From Oceanobacillus arenosus (GTDB taxonomy: Bacteria > Bacillota > Bacilli > Bacillales > Amphibacillaceae), in assembly GCF_003369575.1 (NCBI RefSeq), contig NZ_PIOC01000033.1:1-64000 (forward strand): a DNA stretch of 64,000 nucleotides, in the 5' to 3' direction. Position 1 is the stretch's first letter, and each line of letters begins with the position of its first letter. The translations under genes and the position numbers were made by a program. Under the pieces are notes generated by a model. The model did not search any database, had not been told where the DNA came from, and saw only the letters and a program-made list of their open reading frames with translations. Positions 36,296 through 43,962 of this stretch are shown piece after piece.

Positions 36296-36325
36296 AAGGC
36301 GGTGAGCCAACTCGCTCACCGCCTT
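36296..36325 (-). terminator. GC-rich hairpin between GH3 and beta-helix genes
   Basis: Perfect 12-bp stem AAGGCGGTGAGC (36296-36307) with 36314-36325 and a 6-base loop. The minus-strand tail is TTCTTGTCC, so termination would be weak. This GC-rich type of stem is uncommon for the host and belongs to the foreign block. Confidence 0.55.
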
Positions 36326-36410
36326 CGGGATGCCCCGACGTCCCTGACGGGTCGTCGATGTCATCCCTTAGCCAGGGACCTAATACCGATTAGAGCTTCC
36401 CTTGCCATTG

Positions 36411-36600
36411 CTATTGCCATTGGCTGTTGCCATGGTTGTTGCCTCGGTCATGGTTGTTACCTCGGTCATGGTTGTTGCCTTGGCCATGGTTGTTACCTTT
36501 GCCATAGCCATGGTTGTTGCCTTGGCCATGGTTGTTACCTTTGCCATAGCCATGGTTGTTGCCTTGGCCATGGTTGTTACCTTTGCCGTTGTCCTTGTTA
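36411..36600 (-). repeat. Repeat-coded Asn-His-Gly tail of the GH3 enzyme
   Basis: The 3' end of the GH3 gene encodes units of about 14 residues (GKGNNHGQGNNHGY), with 42-bp DNA periodicity, then shorter NNHDRG units. Histidine-rich repeats could bind metal ions; this is inference. Confidence 0.8.
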
Positions 36601-38972
36601 AGTTTGAAGTTCAACGGGATGTCTTTTTCCAACGCAGTGTCTGCTGAGGAACCACCGACATGCACGCGGTATTTTCCTTTAGCAGTAGCCCACTCGCCAT
36701 CAGCCCAGTTCGCCAAGTTGTCCGGATCTTCCGGAATGAAATAAGAGAACGGGTGGTTTGAGTCAGCATGGTTAATACGTACTGTCACACGCTCGCTCTT
36801 ACCAGGCTCAAGGTAAACCTTCTCAAAGTTAACAAGACGCTTAGTCGGCTGCCCTGCCTCATTTGGTAGTGTCAGATAAACCTGTGCTGCTTCTTTACCG
36901 GCAACATCACCTGTGTTCGTGATCGTGAAGGACACATCAATACCTGTTATCGATCCTTTGTCTTGGACCTTCTTCACTTTAAGTTTGTCATATTCGAAAG
37001 TCGTGTACGACAAACCGTATCCGAATGGGAAGACCGGCTTCACGTCGTTGGCTTCGTACCAGCGGTAGCCCATCTCAAGGCCCTCTGTGTATTGGGCAAT
37101 CAGTTGGTCGGAACCGTTACCGTACGCGCCAGGGCCACCTGCTTTGCCAGTGTCTTGACGAGTTCCAGGGTACTGTTCTTCGGTCGCGAAAGCTGCCTCA
37201 CGCTCGGTAGCACCAAACGTCATAGGAAGCTTACCGGATGGATTGACCTTACCATAAAGAAGATTAGCAACGGCATTGCCATCCTCCATACCTGGGTACC
37301 AGGCAGATAAGACTGCAGGGACCTTATCCAACCACGGCATGATCACCGTACCGGAAGTCTTCAATACCACAACAGTGTTCTCCGCGTTGGCTTCCATAAC
37401 CGCGTCGATTAACGGCTCCTGTTCAGCCAAGCCCGATTCGAGATTCAAGGCTGGGAATCCAAGGGTATCACGGTCCACAGTTTCATGTGGATTGTCTCCG
37501 ATCATGAGAAGCACAACGTCGGACTCAGCGGCTAACTTGGCAGCAGCTTTCGGGTCGCGGCCATTGTTGTACGTCACTTCAGTGTTGTAGCCCAGCTCTT
37601 CGATAACATTCTCTAAGCCTTCTTGTGGCGTGACCGTATATGGAGTCACTACATAATCATTGTCGTCACGAACAGAGCGAGGGGACATCCTTGCTGTACC
37701 AGCAAACGTCTCAATGCCGATCAACGCGATCGACTGTGGCTCGCCGTCCAGTGGTAGGAAGCTGTTTTCGTTCTTCAACAGCACGGAGCCTTCTTCAGCC
37801 ATCTTACGTGCGCTAGCGCCGTTAGCAATCGGATCAACGATCTCCGGCATGAACTTGTCGTAAGGCTCATCCATGTGGCCAAACTCGATCATCTTGATGT
37901 AACGCGGACGAAGTAGATTGTCGATGTCGTCCTCTGTCACCTGACCAGAGTCAAGTGCCTCTTGGATCTTCGCTTGAGTGTAGTACTGTGGTGCCCAGTC
38001 GAGCTCAACATTCATGCCCGCCTTGATGGCAGAAACCGTGTTGTGAATCGCGCGACGGTCACTCATGACGTAACCGTCGAAGCCCCAGTTTTTACGTAGA
38101 GCATCTTGAAGCAATTCAGAACTGTCACATGCATAAGTTCCGTTAACATCCGGGAACGAGCACATCACGGAGGCTGGGTCAGCATCCCTGACGGTCATCT
38201 CGAATGGTAACATGTACAACTCGTTCATGGCCCTTGAGGGAACCTGTACACCCATCGTCCAACGCTCAGTTTCCTGTTCGTTGCCTGCCATGTGCTTAAG
38301 TTGTACCTGAACCCCTTGATCCTGGATACCTTTGACTTGCTGAGACGCCAGGATACCCGTCAAGTATGGGTCCTCACTGAAGTACTCGTAGTTACGGCCA
38401 CCGTACGGGTGACGAATTAGGTTCATACCTGGTCCGAGAAACACGTGATGCGCGAATGCTCGTGTCTCCTCACCAAGGATTCGGCCAGCCTCATAGTTTA
38501 GCTCGGAATCAAATGTAGCAGCCAAAGCTGGGGTAGACGGAAGGCCAGTCGCCTCTGGGTCATTGTGACACGATCCGCCTTTAACGCCCGTACCACCGTT
38601 GGTCATGCGGATTGTGGGGATTCCCAGATCCTCGATCCCACGGATCTGCCGACCAGTGTCCTGCCACTCACAACCAGGCAGTGTACCCTGTGGAGCGAAT
38701 ACTCCGTTCTGGTATTTACTACTACCTTTTTTGTTGATTACAACCGTCTCACCGGTGTCATTCTCATTGAATCGCGAGATAGCGATCTGCTGAATCTTCT
38801 GTTCCATCGTCATCCCATCGAGAAGCAACTCGGTGCGCTCCTCAGCAGAGAGCTTGGTGTTCATCCATGGGTTAGCCCCTTCCGTTCCACCGCTCATCGC
38901 ATTAACTGGATTTACTAATGTAGACATAATGATAATTGCTATCAAAAAAATTGAACTAATTCTTTTTTTCAT
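36411..38972 (-). CDS. Secreted GH3 beta-glucosidase with Asn/His/Gly repeat tail
   Basis: 853 residues. A signal peptide (KKRISSIFLIAIIIMSTLV, cleaved near NAMSG) is followed by a GH3 N-terminal barrel with nucleophile aspartate in GYVMSDRRA (most relatives have SDW). Next comes the GH3 C-terminal domain (GSVLLKNENSFLPLDG, VLKTSGTVIMPWLDKVPAVLSAWYPG split), then a fibronectin-III-like module (PFGYGLSYTTFEYDKL and on). The last ~55 residues are NNHG-type repeats. The ATG follows AAGGGAGAAACCAGG. It would release glucose from beta-glucosides outside the cell. Composition is higher-GC; the signal peptide region is host-like. Confidence 0.85.
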   Translation of the reverse strand: MKKRISSIFLIAIIIMSTLVNPVNAMSGGTEGANPWMNTKLSAEERTELLLDGMTMEQKIQQIAISRFNENDTGETVVINKKGSSKYQNGVFAPQGTLPGCEWQDTGRQIRGIEDLGIPTIRMTNGGTGVKGGSCHNDPEATGLPSTPALAATFDSELNYEAGRILGEETRAFAHHVFLGPGMNLIRHPYGGRNYEYFSEDPYLTGILASQQVKGIQDQGVQVQLKHMAGNEQETERWTMGVQVPSRAMNELYMLPFEMTVRDADPASVMCSFPDVNGTYACDSSELLQDALRKNWGFDGYVMSDRRAIHNTVSAIKAGMNVELDWAPQYYTQAKIQEALDSGQVTEDDIDNLLRPRYIKMIEFGHMDEPYDKFMPEIVDPIANGASARKMAEEGSVLLKNENSFLPLDGEPQSIALIGIETFAGTARMSPRSVRDDNDYVVTPYTVTPQEGLENVIEELGYNTEVTYNNGRDPKAAAKLAAESDVVLLMIGDNPHETVDRDTLGFPALNLESGLAEQEPLIDAVMEANAENTVVVLKTSGTVIMPWLDKVPAVLSAWYPGMEDGNAVANLLYGKVNPSGKLPMTFGATEREAAFATEEQYPGTRQDTGKAGGPGAYGNGSDQLIAQYTEGLEMGYRWYEANDVKPVFPFGYGLSYTTFEYDKLKVKKVQDKGSITGIDVSFTITNTGDVAGKEAAQVYLTLPNEAGQPTKRLVNFEKVYLEPGKSERVTVRINHADSNHPFSYFIPEDPDNLANWADGEWATAKGKYRVHVGGSSADTALEKDIPLNFKLNKDNGKGNNHGQGNNHGYGKGNNHGQGNNHGYGKGNNHGQGNNHDRGNNHDRGNNHGNSQWQ

Positions 38973-39397
38973 CCTGGTTTCTCCCTTAATATGTATTTAT
39001 CTACTACTATCAAATAATTTTCGTTTTATCATCCCCCTTACTAACCGACTCTCTTAGTGTAAAGAAGAATCATTACGCTAGTATGAACGTTTGATTACAA
39101 AGTAGTAAATAAAACCGCGAAATTAGTAACGCTCCCAAAGTCCTGGAAACGGTGCCCAAACACTGTAGAAATCAATGATTTACCAGATATACAATCAAAA
39201 TAAATAAGTTTAAACGAGCATTTTACTCAACTATTCTAAATATACTAAAAAGTGACGCAAGAACTTCTATTTATTAAATAAGCATTGTTACTATATTTGG
39301 AAATCCAATCGAAGGTGGCATGTAATGAATGAAATATGTATTGGCTCTTATTTACATGTACGTAAGGTAAAAAGCTTTGAGTAAAGAAAACTGCTAC
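38973..39397. other. Spacer between GH3 gene and att-like site 3
   Basis: About 420 bases, returning to AT-rich host-like composition. No supportable ORF or RNA. The promoter of the GH3 gene must lie in its left part. Confidence 0.4.
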
Positions 39398-39415
39398 CTA
39401 TTTGTGGTAAGGCTC
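39398..39415 (-). other. SCC-like attachment site remnant, site 3
   Basis: The minus strand reads GAGCCTTACCACAAATAG; with the preceding bases it gives VCFGEPYHK and a stop. Right border of the higher-GC GH3/beta-helix block. Confidence 0.55.
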
Positions 39416-39475
39416 ACCGAAACATACTAAAATGAGATAATTTAAACATAATACTCTTTAAGCTTGGATTATTAT

Positions 39476-39730
39476 CTATTTCCACCTCTCCAATTTATGA
39501 AGGTTTTTAACAAACATCCTTGCTAAAAACTTCGAAGACCCCATTTCGATGCATTTATCTTTTACAAGTTGTTTCATATCATCTAAAGAAATATCTTTTT
39601 GCGTAGATTCTCCTTCTTGATAACAATACTTACAATACATTGAACTTTTATCTAAATTCCTGTCGGTTCCGCGATCCTCAATTTTCTTCAATGGCATGGC
39701 ACAGCTTTGGCATTTCCGATACTCCTTCAT
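39476..39730 (-). CDS. Small zinc-ribbon protein
   Basis: 84 residues. The CQSCAMPL motif at residues 8-15 and a second CxxC (MYCKYCYQEGES) fit the putative zinc-ribbon family, which has CxxC, CxxC and a C-terminal helix. The C-terminal part (DDMKQLVKDKCIEMG, FLARMFVKNLHKLERWK) is the conserved helical tail. The function of the family is unknown. The ATG follows TTCGAGGTGATAGA. It is transcribed alone, divergent from the Rrf2 gene. Confidence 0.83.
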   Translation of the reverse strand: MKEYRKCQSCAMPLKKIEDRGTDRNLDKSSMYCKYCYQEGESTQKDISLDDMKQLVKDKCIEMGSSKFLARMFVKNLHKLERWK

Positions 39731-39912
39731 TCTATCACCTCGAATTATGAATTATGCTTCAATACCTTCTATAGATTTTTTCGACTCTTTTTAGTTGAAG
39801 GGCTAATAAATTCACCACTCCTACGAGCAAAATTCTTCCTTGCTCAGAGTTTTTTAATAGAGGAATCATCACATTAACGGAACAGTTTAGTCGAAGTTTA
39901 AAAACCCCCAAG

Positions 39913-39941
39913 TTGACTTCCTTCACGTCGAGTGATAAATT
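39913..39941 (+). promoter_or_regulatory. Promoter of the Rrf2 gene
   Basis: TTGACT (39913-39918) and TAAATT (39936-39941) separated by 17 bases, 59 bases before the Rrf2 start. Confidence 0.5.
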
Positions 39942-39954
39942 TATTTATATTACA

Positions 39955-39976
39955 GATATTAGGAGTCCTTAATATC
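39955..39976. promoter_or_regulatory. Candidate Rrf2 operator
   Basis: Near-palindrome GATATTAGGA, GT, CCTTAATATC lies just downstream of the predicted -10 box. It fits autorepression by the Rrf2 protein encoded next. Confidence 0.5.
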
Positions 39977-39999
39977 TATTTAATATAAGGAGGCAAAGT

Positions 40000-40413
40000 A
40001 TGAGGTATTCAAACGCGACAAACTACGCCCTGCATACGATGGTCCATTTAATGCTGCAGCCTGGGGGGAGCTCGGTGGGAGTGAAGGAATTAGCCGAAAT
40101 GCAGCATCTTTCCCCGACGTATCTTTCTAAGATATTAACTAAACTAACGAAAGCCAGTTTGATCGAGTCGACGCCAGGCGCTAAGGGAGGCTATAAAATC
40201 TCCAGAACAAAACATGAAATATCTTTTTTGGATGTTATTAATGCGATTGAAGGAGATACTAGCTTATTCGACTGCTCCATTCATCATGAAGGCTGCTTGA
40301 TTGAGAACGTCATGAGGCAGTCAGAGGAAAATATGAAATGTGAACTGGAATCAAAGCTTTTGATCGATATTGCTAAAGAAGCAGAATCCAAACAGAAAGA
40401 GAAAAAAAGTTAA
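40000..40413 (+). CDS. Rrf2-family transcriptional regulator
   Basis: 137 residues. Winged helix with NATNYALHTMVHLMLQPGG, LSPTYLSKILTKLTKASLIES, GAKGGYKISR. Three cysteines near the C-terminus (FDCSIHHEGC, then MKCELE) could hold an iron-sulfur cluster or sense thiol and redox change, as in IscR/NsrR-type members. The ATG follows AAGGAGGCAAAGT. It begins an operon with a TrxR-like oxidoreductase and a methyltransferase, and probably represses it. Confidence 0.9.
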   Translation: MRYSNATNYALHTMVHLMLQPGGSSVGVKELAEMQHLSPTYLSKILTKLTKASLIESTPGAKGGYKISRTKHEISFLDVINAIEGDTSLFDCSIHHEGCLIENVMRQSEENMKCELESKLLIDIAKEAESKQKEKKS

Positions 40414-40437
40414 ATTTATTATTAAGGAGTGGACAAG

Positions 40438-41340
40438 GTGATATTAGACTGCGCTGTGATTGGTGGAGGACCGGCTGGACTGAACGCTACTTTAGTACTT
40501 GGAAGATCAAGACGTAAAACTATCCTGTTCGATGACAACAAACCGAGAAATGCTGTGACTTCCGAGTCCCATGGGTTTATCACAAGAGACGGTATAGATC
40601 CACAGGAATTCAAAAGGGTTGCCCAAGTAGAATTAAGCAGGTACCCTGACGTAAGGATCGAAAAGCAACGGGTGCATCGTATAAATAAAGAAAACTCCTT
40701 GTTTCAGGTTGAAACAGAAAATGGGGAAGTATACAACGCGAAGAAGATCATTCTCGCAACCGGCTTTAAGGAAGTCCTTCCAGATATCCCGGGGGTGAGA
40801 GAATTCTATGGCAGGAGCCTGTTCAGCTGTCCTTTCTGTGATGGCTGGGAATTGAGAGATCGGCCACTGGCAGTGATTGCTGATGACCAAAAGGCGTTTC
40901 ATATGGCGAAAATGGTGTCCAACTGGACGAACGATTTAATTATTTTTACCAACGGCAGTAAAGTACTTTCGCTGGAAGAACAAGAATTGCTCAAAAGCAA
41001 AGGCATCAGTATTAATGAAAAGAAGATCGCCGCTTTCATTGGCGAAGAGGGAATGCTGGAAAAAATCCAGTTTGAAGATGATACAGCAGTTCTTCGCGAA
41101 GGAGGATTTATTGCTGCGGAATGGAAACAGGCTGCGTCTTTTGATTCTTCACTCGGATATACATTAAACGAGCATGGCGGGATTGTAACTGACAGTTGGC
41201 AACGCACGAATACGGAAGGGGTGTTTGCTTGCGGGGATACACGAATTGCCGGTCCATCCCAATTAATTATTGCAGCGGGGGAAGGCAGTATGGCTGCCAT
41301 GGCTGTGAACGCAGCATTGATAGAAGAAAAATTTAACTAA
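40438..41340 (+). CDS. Thioredoxin-reductase-like FAD/NAD(P) oxidoreductase
   Basis: 300 residues from the GTG at 40438 (AAGGAG eight bases upstream; a GTG at 40429 is too close to that site). FAD motif IGGGPAGL at the N-terminus, redox pair in SCPFCDGWE (CxxC), and the second nucleotide region ending FACGDTRIAGPSQL. Related to the group of small pyridine-nucleotide disulfide oxidoreductases near Rrf2 genes. It reduces a thiol partner or low-molecular-weight disulfide. It is 24 bases from the Rrf2 stop, so the genes are co-transcribed. Confidence 0.88.
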   Translation: MILDCAVIGGGPAGLNATLVLGRSRRKTILFDDNKPRNAVTSESHGFITRDGIDPQEFKRVAQVELSRYPDVRIEKQRVHRINKENSLFQVETENGEVYNAKKIILATGFKEVLPDIPGVREFYGRSLFSCPFCDGWELRDRPLAVIADDQKAFHMAKMVSNWTNDLIIFTNGSKVLSLEEQELLKSKGISINEKKIAAFIGEEGMLEKIQFEDDTAVLREGGFIAAEWKQAASFDSSLGYTLNEHGGIVTDSWQRTNTEGVFACGDTRIAGPSQLIIAAGEGSMAAMAVNAALIEEKFN

Positions 41341-41384
41341 AAGAAACAGCATGACTAAACAGCTGCTTAAAAAGGAGGATCTAT

Positions 41385-41956
41385 ATGCATCACTCGCATG
41401 GCAAGCCAAGCAAAGGAAAAGTATCGTACTTAGAAAGTCCTGAACGAAGAAAAGAATTCTCCCCGGAACAGCTGTTGAACATGATTCCTCTAAAAGAAAC
41501 GGACAGCATGTTGGATTTGGTGCTGGAACCGGTTATTTTTCCATCCCTGCGGCGAAAAGGATCCAGGGCAACGTATACGCCCTGGATATCGACGATGCGA
41601 TGCTGGAAATAATAAAAGAGAAAGCCTTGGAGGAGCGACTCACGAATATTGTCCCTGTGCAGGGAAGTATGGAGGCACTTTCTTTACCTGATGGCTCTAT
41701 CGATATAATCATTGCTTCTCTGGTACTGCATGAAATTCAGCCGCTGTCACCACTGTTACAGCAAATGAAAAATGTACTGAAAATAGAAGGCTATCTAATT
41801 TGCCTGGAACTTGAAGCAAATGGAAGTTCCGAGAAAGTACCGAGAATCACCTTAGAAGAAGTGGAGCTGGAGATGAAAGAAGCGGGATTTCAGGTAATGG
41901 AGAAATTTTCTCCAGCTGAATCTCTATACTTGCTCGTTGCACAGAAGACCGATTAA
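41385..41956 (+). pseudogene. Class I SAM methyltransferase, frameshifted
   Basis: The ATG follows AAAAAGGAGGATCTAT. The protein starts MHHSHGKPSKGKVSYLESP and continues to DSMLDL. Just after this, at 41519-41520, one G appears to be missing: adding it gives LDLGAGTGYFSIPAAKRIQG, the SAM-binding motif I, followed by VYALDIDDAMLEIIKEKA and the C-terminal half to 41956. Thus the intact gene would encode ~190 residues of a ubiE/MerB-like methyltransferase, third gene of the Rrf2 operon. Either recent inactivation or sequence error. Confidence 0.75.
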
Positions 41957-42003
41957 CCGAAATTAGTCCTAAACTAAAGGGTCACAATAAAGAAGTAAAA
42001 TAA

Positions 42004-42054
42004 AAAGTCTAAAATATACAAGTCTTTATGCTCTTCTTGCGTATTTTAGGCTTT
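42004..42054 (+). terminator. Terminator of the Rrf2 operon
   Basis: AAAGTCTAAAATAT (42004-42017) pairs with GTATTTTAGGCTTT (42041-42054) using two G-U pairs, then CTTAT. Confidence 0.65.
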
Positions 42055-42193
42055 CTTATATAAATAACCGGGAAAATTCATATTTCCAATTTCATCCACC
42101 ATATTCGTATTAAGAATGCTTCTATCGATCGGGTATCTAATACTACTTTATAAATGATTTCAGCTGCTAAGTTTAAAGATTCATTTACAAAAA

Positions 42194-42221
42194 ACACCCC
42201 AATTACGGTTAAATGGGGTGT
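42194..42221 (-). terminator. Terminator of ArgE/DapE paralog B
   Basis: ACACCCCA (42194-42201) pairs with TGGGGTGT (42214-42221); the minus strand continues TTTTTTG. Confidence 0.65.
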
Positions 42222-42245
42222 CGATGATCATCAAATGCTAACAAC

Positions 42246-43382
42246 TTATTTTAAGTATTCTTTGTAAATTGCTTTGTAATTGTCAATCATTTCTAAGTAG
42301 TTTTCAATTGATACGTATTCGTCTACTTGGTGAGGTAAATCTGGAACGCCAGGGCCATAGATAACAAGGTCGAATTCATTGTCAGCTTTCGTAAATGCCG
42401 CTGCGTCTGTCGTTGGTGATATACCAGTTACAGGCAATTCTTGATTTGAAACTGCTTGGATAGCTTTAATGAGTTCAGAATCGGATTCATTCTCTACAGG
42501 GTAAATATCATAATCAACGATTAATTCTAAATTGAATCCTTCCTTTTTGTTCAAGTCATCAACAATACTTTGTAACAATGCTTTCACTTTGCTGTTATCA
42601 AATTCAGGAATGGTACGGATATTACCTTGTAATGTTGTAATAGCAGGAACACTGTTAACTTGATCCCCACCATTGATGATTGTAATAGAATGAGCAGTTT
42701 CGCCTAATACATCATTTTTGTATTTGTTAGTGATTTCTTGCATCTCTGCATTCGCACGAGTCACAAATTCATTAATATTTGCGATTGAGTTAATACCTTC
42801 TCTGGGCATTGAACTGTGCGCAGATTTGCCACGAGAAACAATGGTATAGTTCATTGAACCTTTGTGAGTATAAATCAATGCTGGGCCAGTTGGCTCACCA
42901 ATAATCAATCCATCAAGATCATCTGCATAACCTGCTTTAGTCAATTGTTCAGAACCTAATTCACCGACTTCTTCACCAACAGTTCCCATGAATTTCAAAG
43001 TTCCATTGATGTCTGCGTTTTCTTCTTTAACTTCAATCATAGCGATTGCTAAGGCTACTAGACCAGATTTCATATCCGTTGAACCTCGGCCATATAATTT
43101 GTCACCATCGATTTCACCTGAAAATGGTGGGAATTTCCATTCACTTTCATCACCAGCTGCTACAACATCTTCGTGTCCGCTGATACCTAGAACTTTACCG
43201 TCACCTTTTTTGTAAGTGGCTACTAAGCTTTCACGGCCTTCACGATATTTTACCTTTTCAGATTCAATCCCATGTTTTTGGAATAGATCTGCTAAGTAAT
43301 CCGCTACTTCTGATTCCTTATCGTTTACCGATTTTATTTTTACTACGTCTTGTAAAACTTTAATTCGTTCTTCTTTATTCAA
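42246..43382 (-). CDS. ArgE/DapE-family M20 deacylase, paralog B
   Basis: 378 residues with the M20 landmarks GISGHEDVV, GRGSTDMKSG, GTVGEEVGELG, NSVPAITTLQGNIRTIPEFD and the final DLPHQVDEYVS. It shares long stretches with paralog A (29920-31068), including KGSxN and AHSSMP. A zinc-dependent amidohydrolase for acylated amino acids or diaminopimelate derivatives is likely. Start ATG at 43382 follows AAAGGGGACGAATACATT. It stands alone between two blocks, with a terminator downstream. Confidence 0.87.
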   Translation of the reverse strand: MNKEERIKVLQDVVKIKSVNDKESEVADYLADLFQKHGIESEKVKYREGRESLVATYKKGDGKVLGISGHEDVVAAGDESEWKFPPFSGEIDGDKLYGRGSTDMKSGLVALAIAMIEVKEENADINGTLKFMGTVGEEVGELGSEQLTKAGYADDLDGLIIGEPTGPALIYTHKGSMNYTIVSRGKSAHSSMPREGINSIANINEFVTRANAEMQEITNKYKNDVLGETAHSITIINGGDQVNSVPAITTLQGNIRTIPEFDNSKVKALLQSIVDDLNKKEGFNLELIVDYDIYPVENESDSELIKAIQAVSNQELPVTGISPTTDAAAFTKADNEFDLVIYGPGVPDLPHQVDEYVSIENYLEMIDNYKAIYKEYLK

Positions 43383-43687
43383 TGTATTCGTCCCCTTTCG
43401 TTTATATAATTGTCATAACATACAATACCCTATTTGGAAAAGAAGTATTTGAAAGCGGGTAAAAATTTATGATGCACATTATCTGCTGAATTACTTTCGG
43501 GACTTATTACAATATTAAAGGTGAAAGTGGGATTCAATATTGGAAATGTTTATTTTGTGTGCGGAGTGTATGTGAAATCATAGGAGATGTTGGTGGGTTT
43601 ATTAACCACATAAGCTTCATTTAAAACATCACATTAATTTTCCCAACGACCCAATCCCATATGCTGCACCACCTACTTGTGAGAACA

Positions 43688-43829
43688 AAAGCGCAAGCGC
43701 CCGTTTAGCGACGTACGGACTGGACTGAACCGAAGGAGATAAAGGAAACACGATGAGCGTAAGCGGTTGACTTAGATTACGGAGGTGAGGGAAGTCTCGC
43801 TAGTTGCTGGGCGCTGGAGCTGGACGTGG
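43688..43829. repeat. GCGC-bordered dispersed repeat of Bacillaceae type
   Basis: About 140 bases from AAAAGCGCAAGCGCCCG to GGGCGCTGGAGCTGGACG, with complementary GCGCCC/GGGCGC ends. The phrase GGAGCTGGACGT also occurs alone at 53351-53362. I know this kind of GCGC...GGAGCTGGAC element as a common intergenic repeat in bacilli; the class is recalled knowledge, not computed here. Confidence 0.6.
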
Positions 43830-43892
43830 CTATTCTCAGTAATTAAATTATCCACAGCATCCAATTTTATAGTTTCCTAAGCAATAAAAAAG

Positions 43893-43938
43893 CATCGAAA
43901 TTAAATGATAGATTTTAACAAAACATTTAATTTCGATG
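43893..43938 (-). terminator. Terminator of the chemoreceptor gene
   Basis: Perfect 15-bp stem CATCGAAATTAAATG (43893-43907) with 43924-43938; the minus strand continues CTTTTTTATTG. Confidence 0.8.
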
Positions 43939-43962
43939 ATTATTAGACCTGATCATCTGTTT

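Noticed and set aside
35409-36601. Long plus-strand ORFs of 151 and 237 codons over the beta-helix and GH3 genes
   Set aside because: High GC creates long antisense frames. The minus-strand frames encode signal peptides and domain motifs, the plus-strand ones only repeats in another frame.
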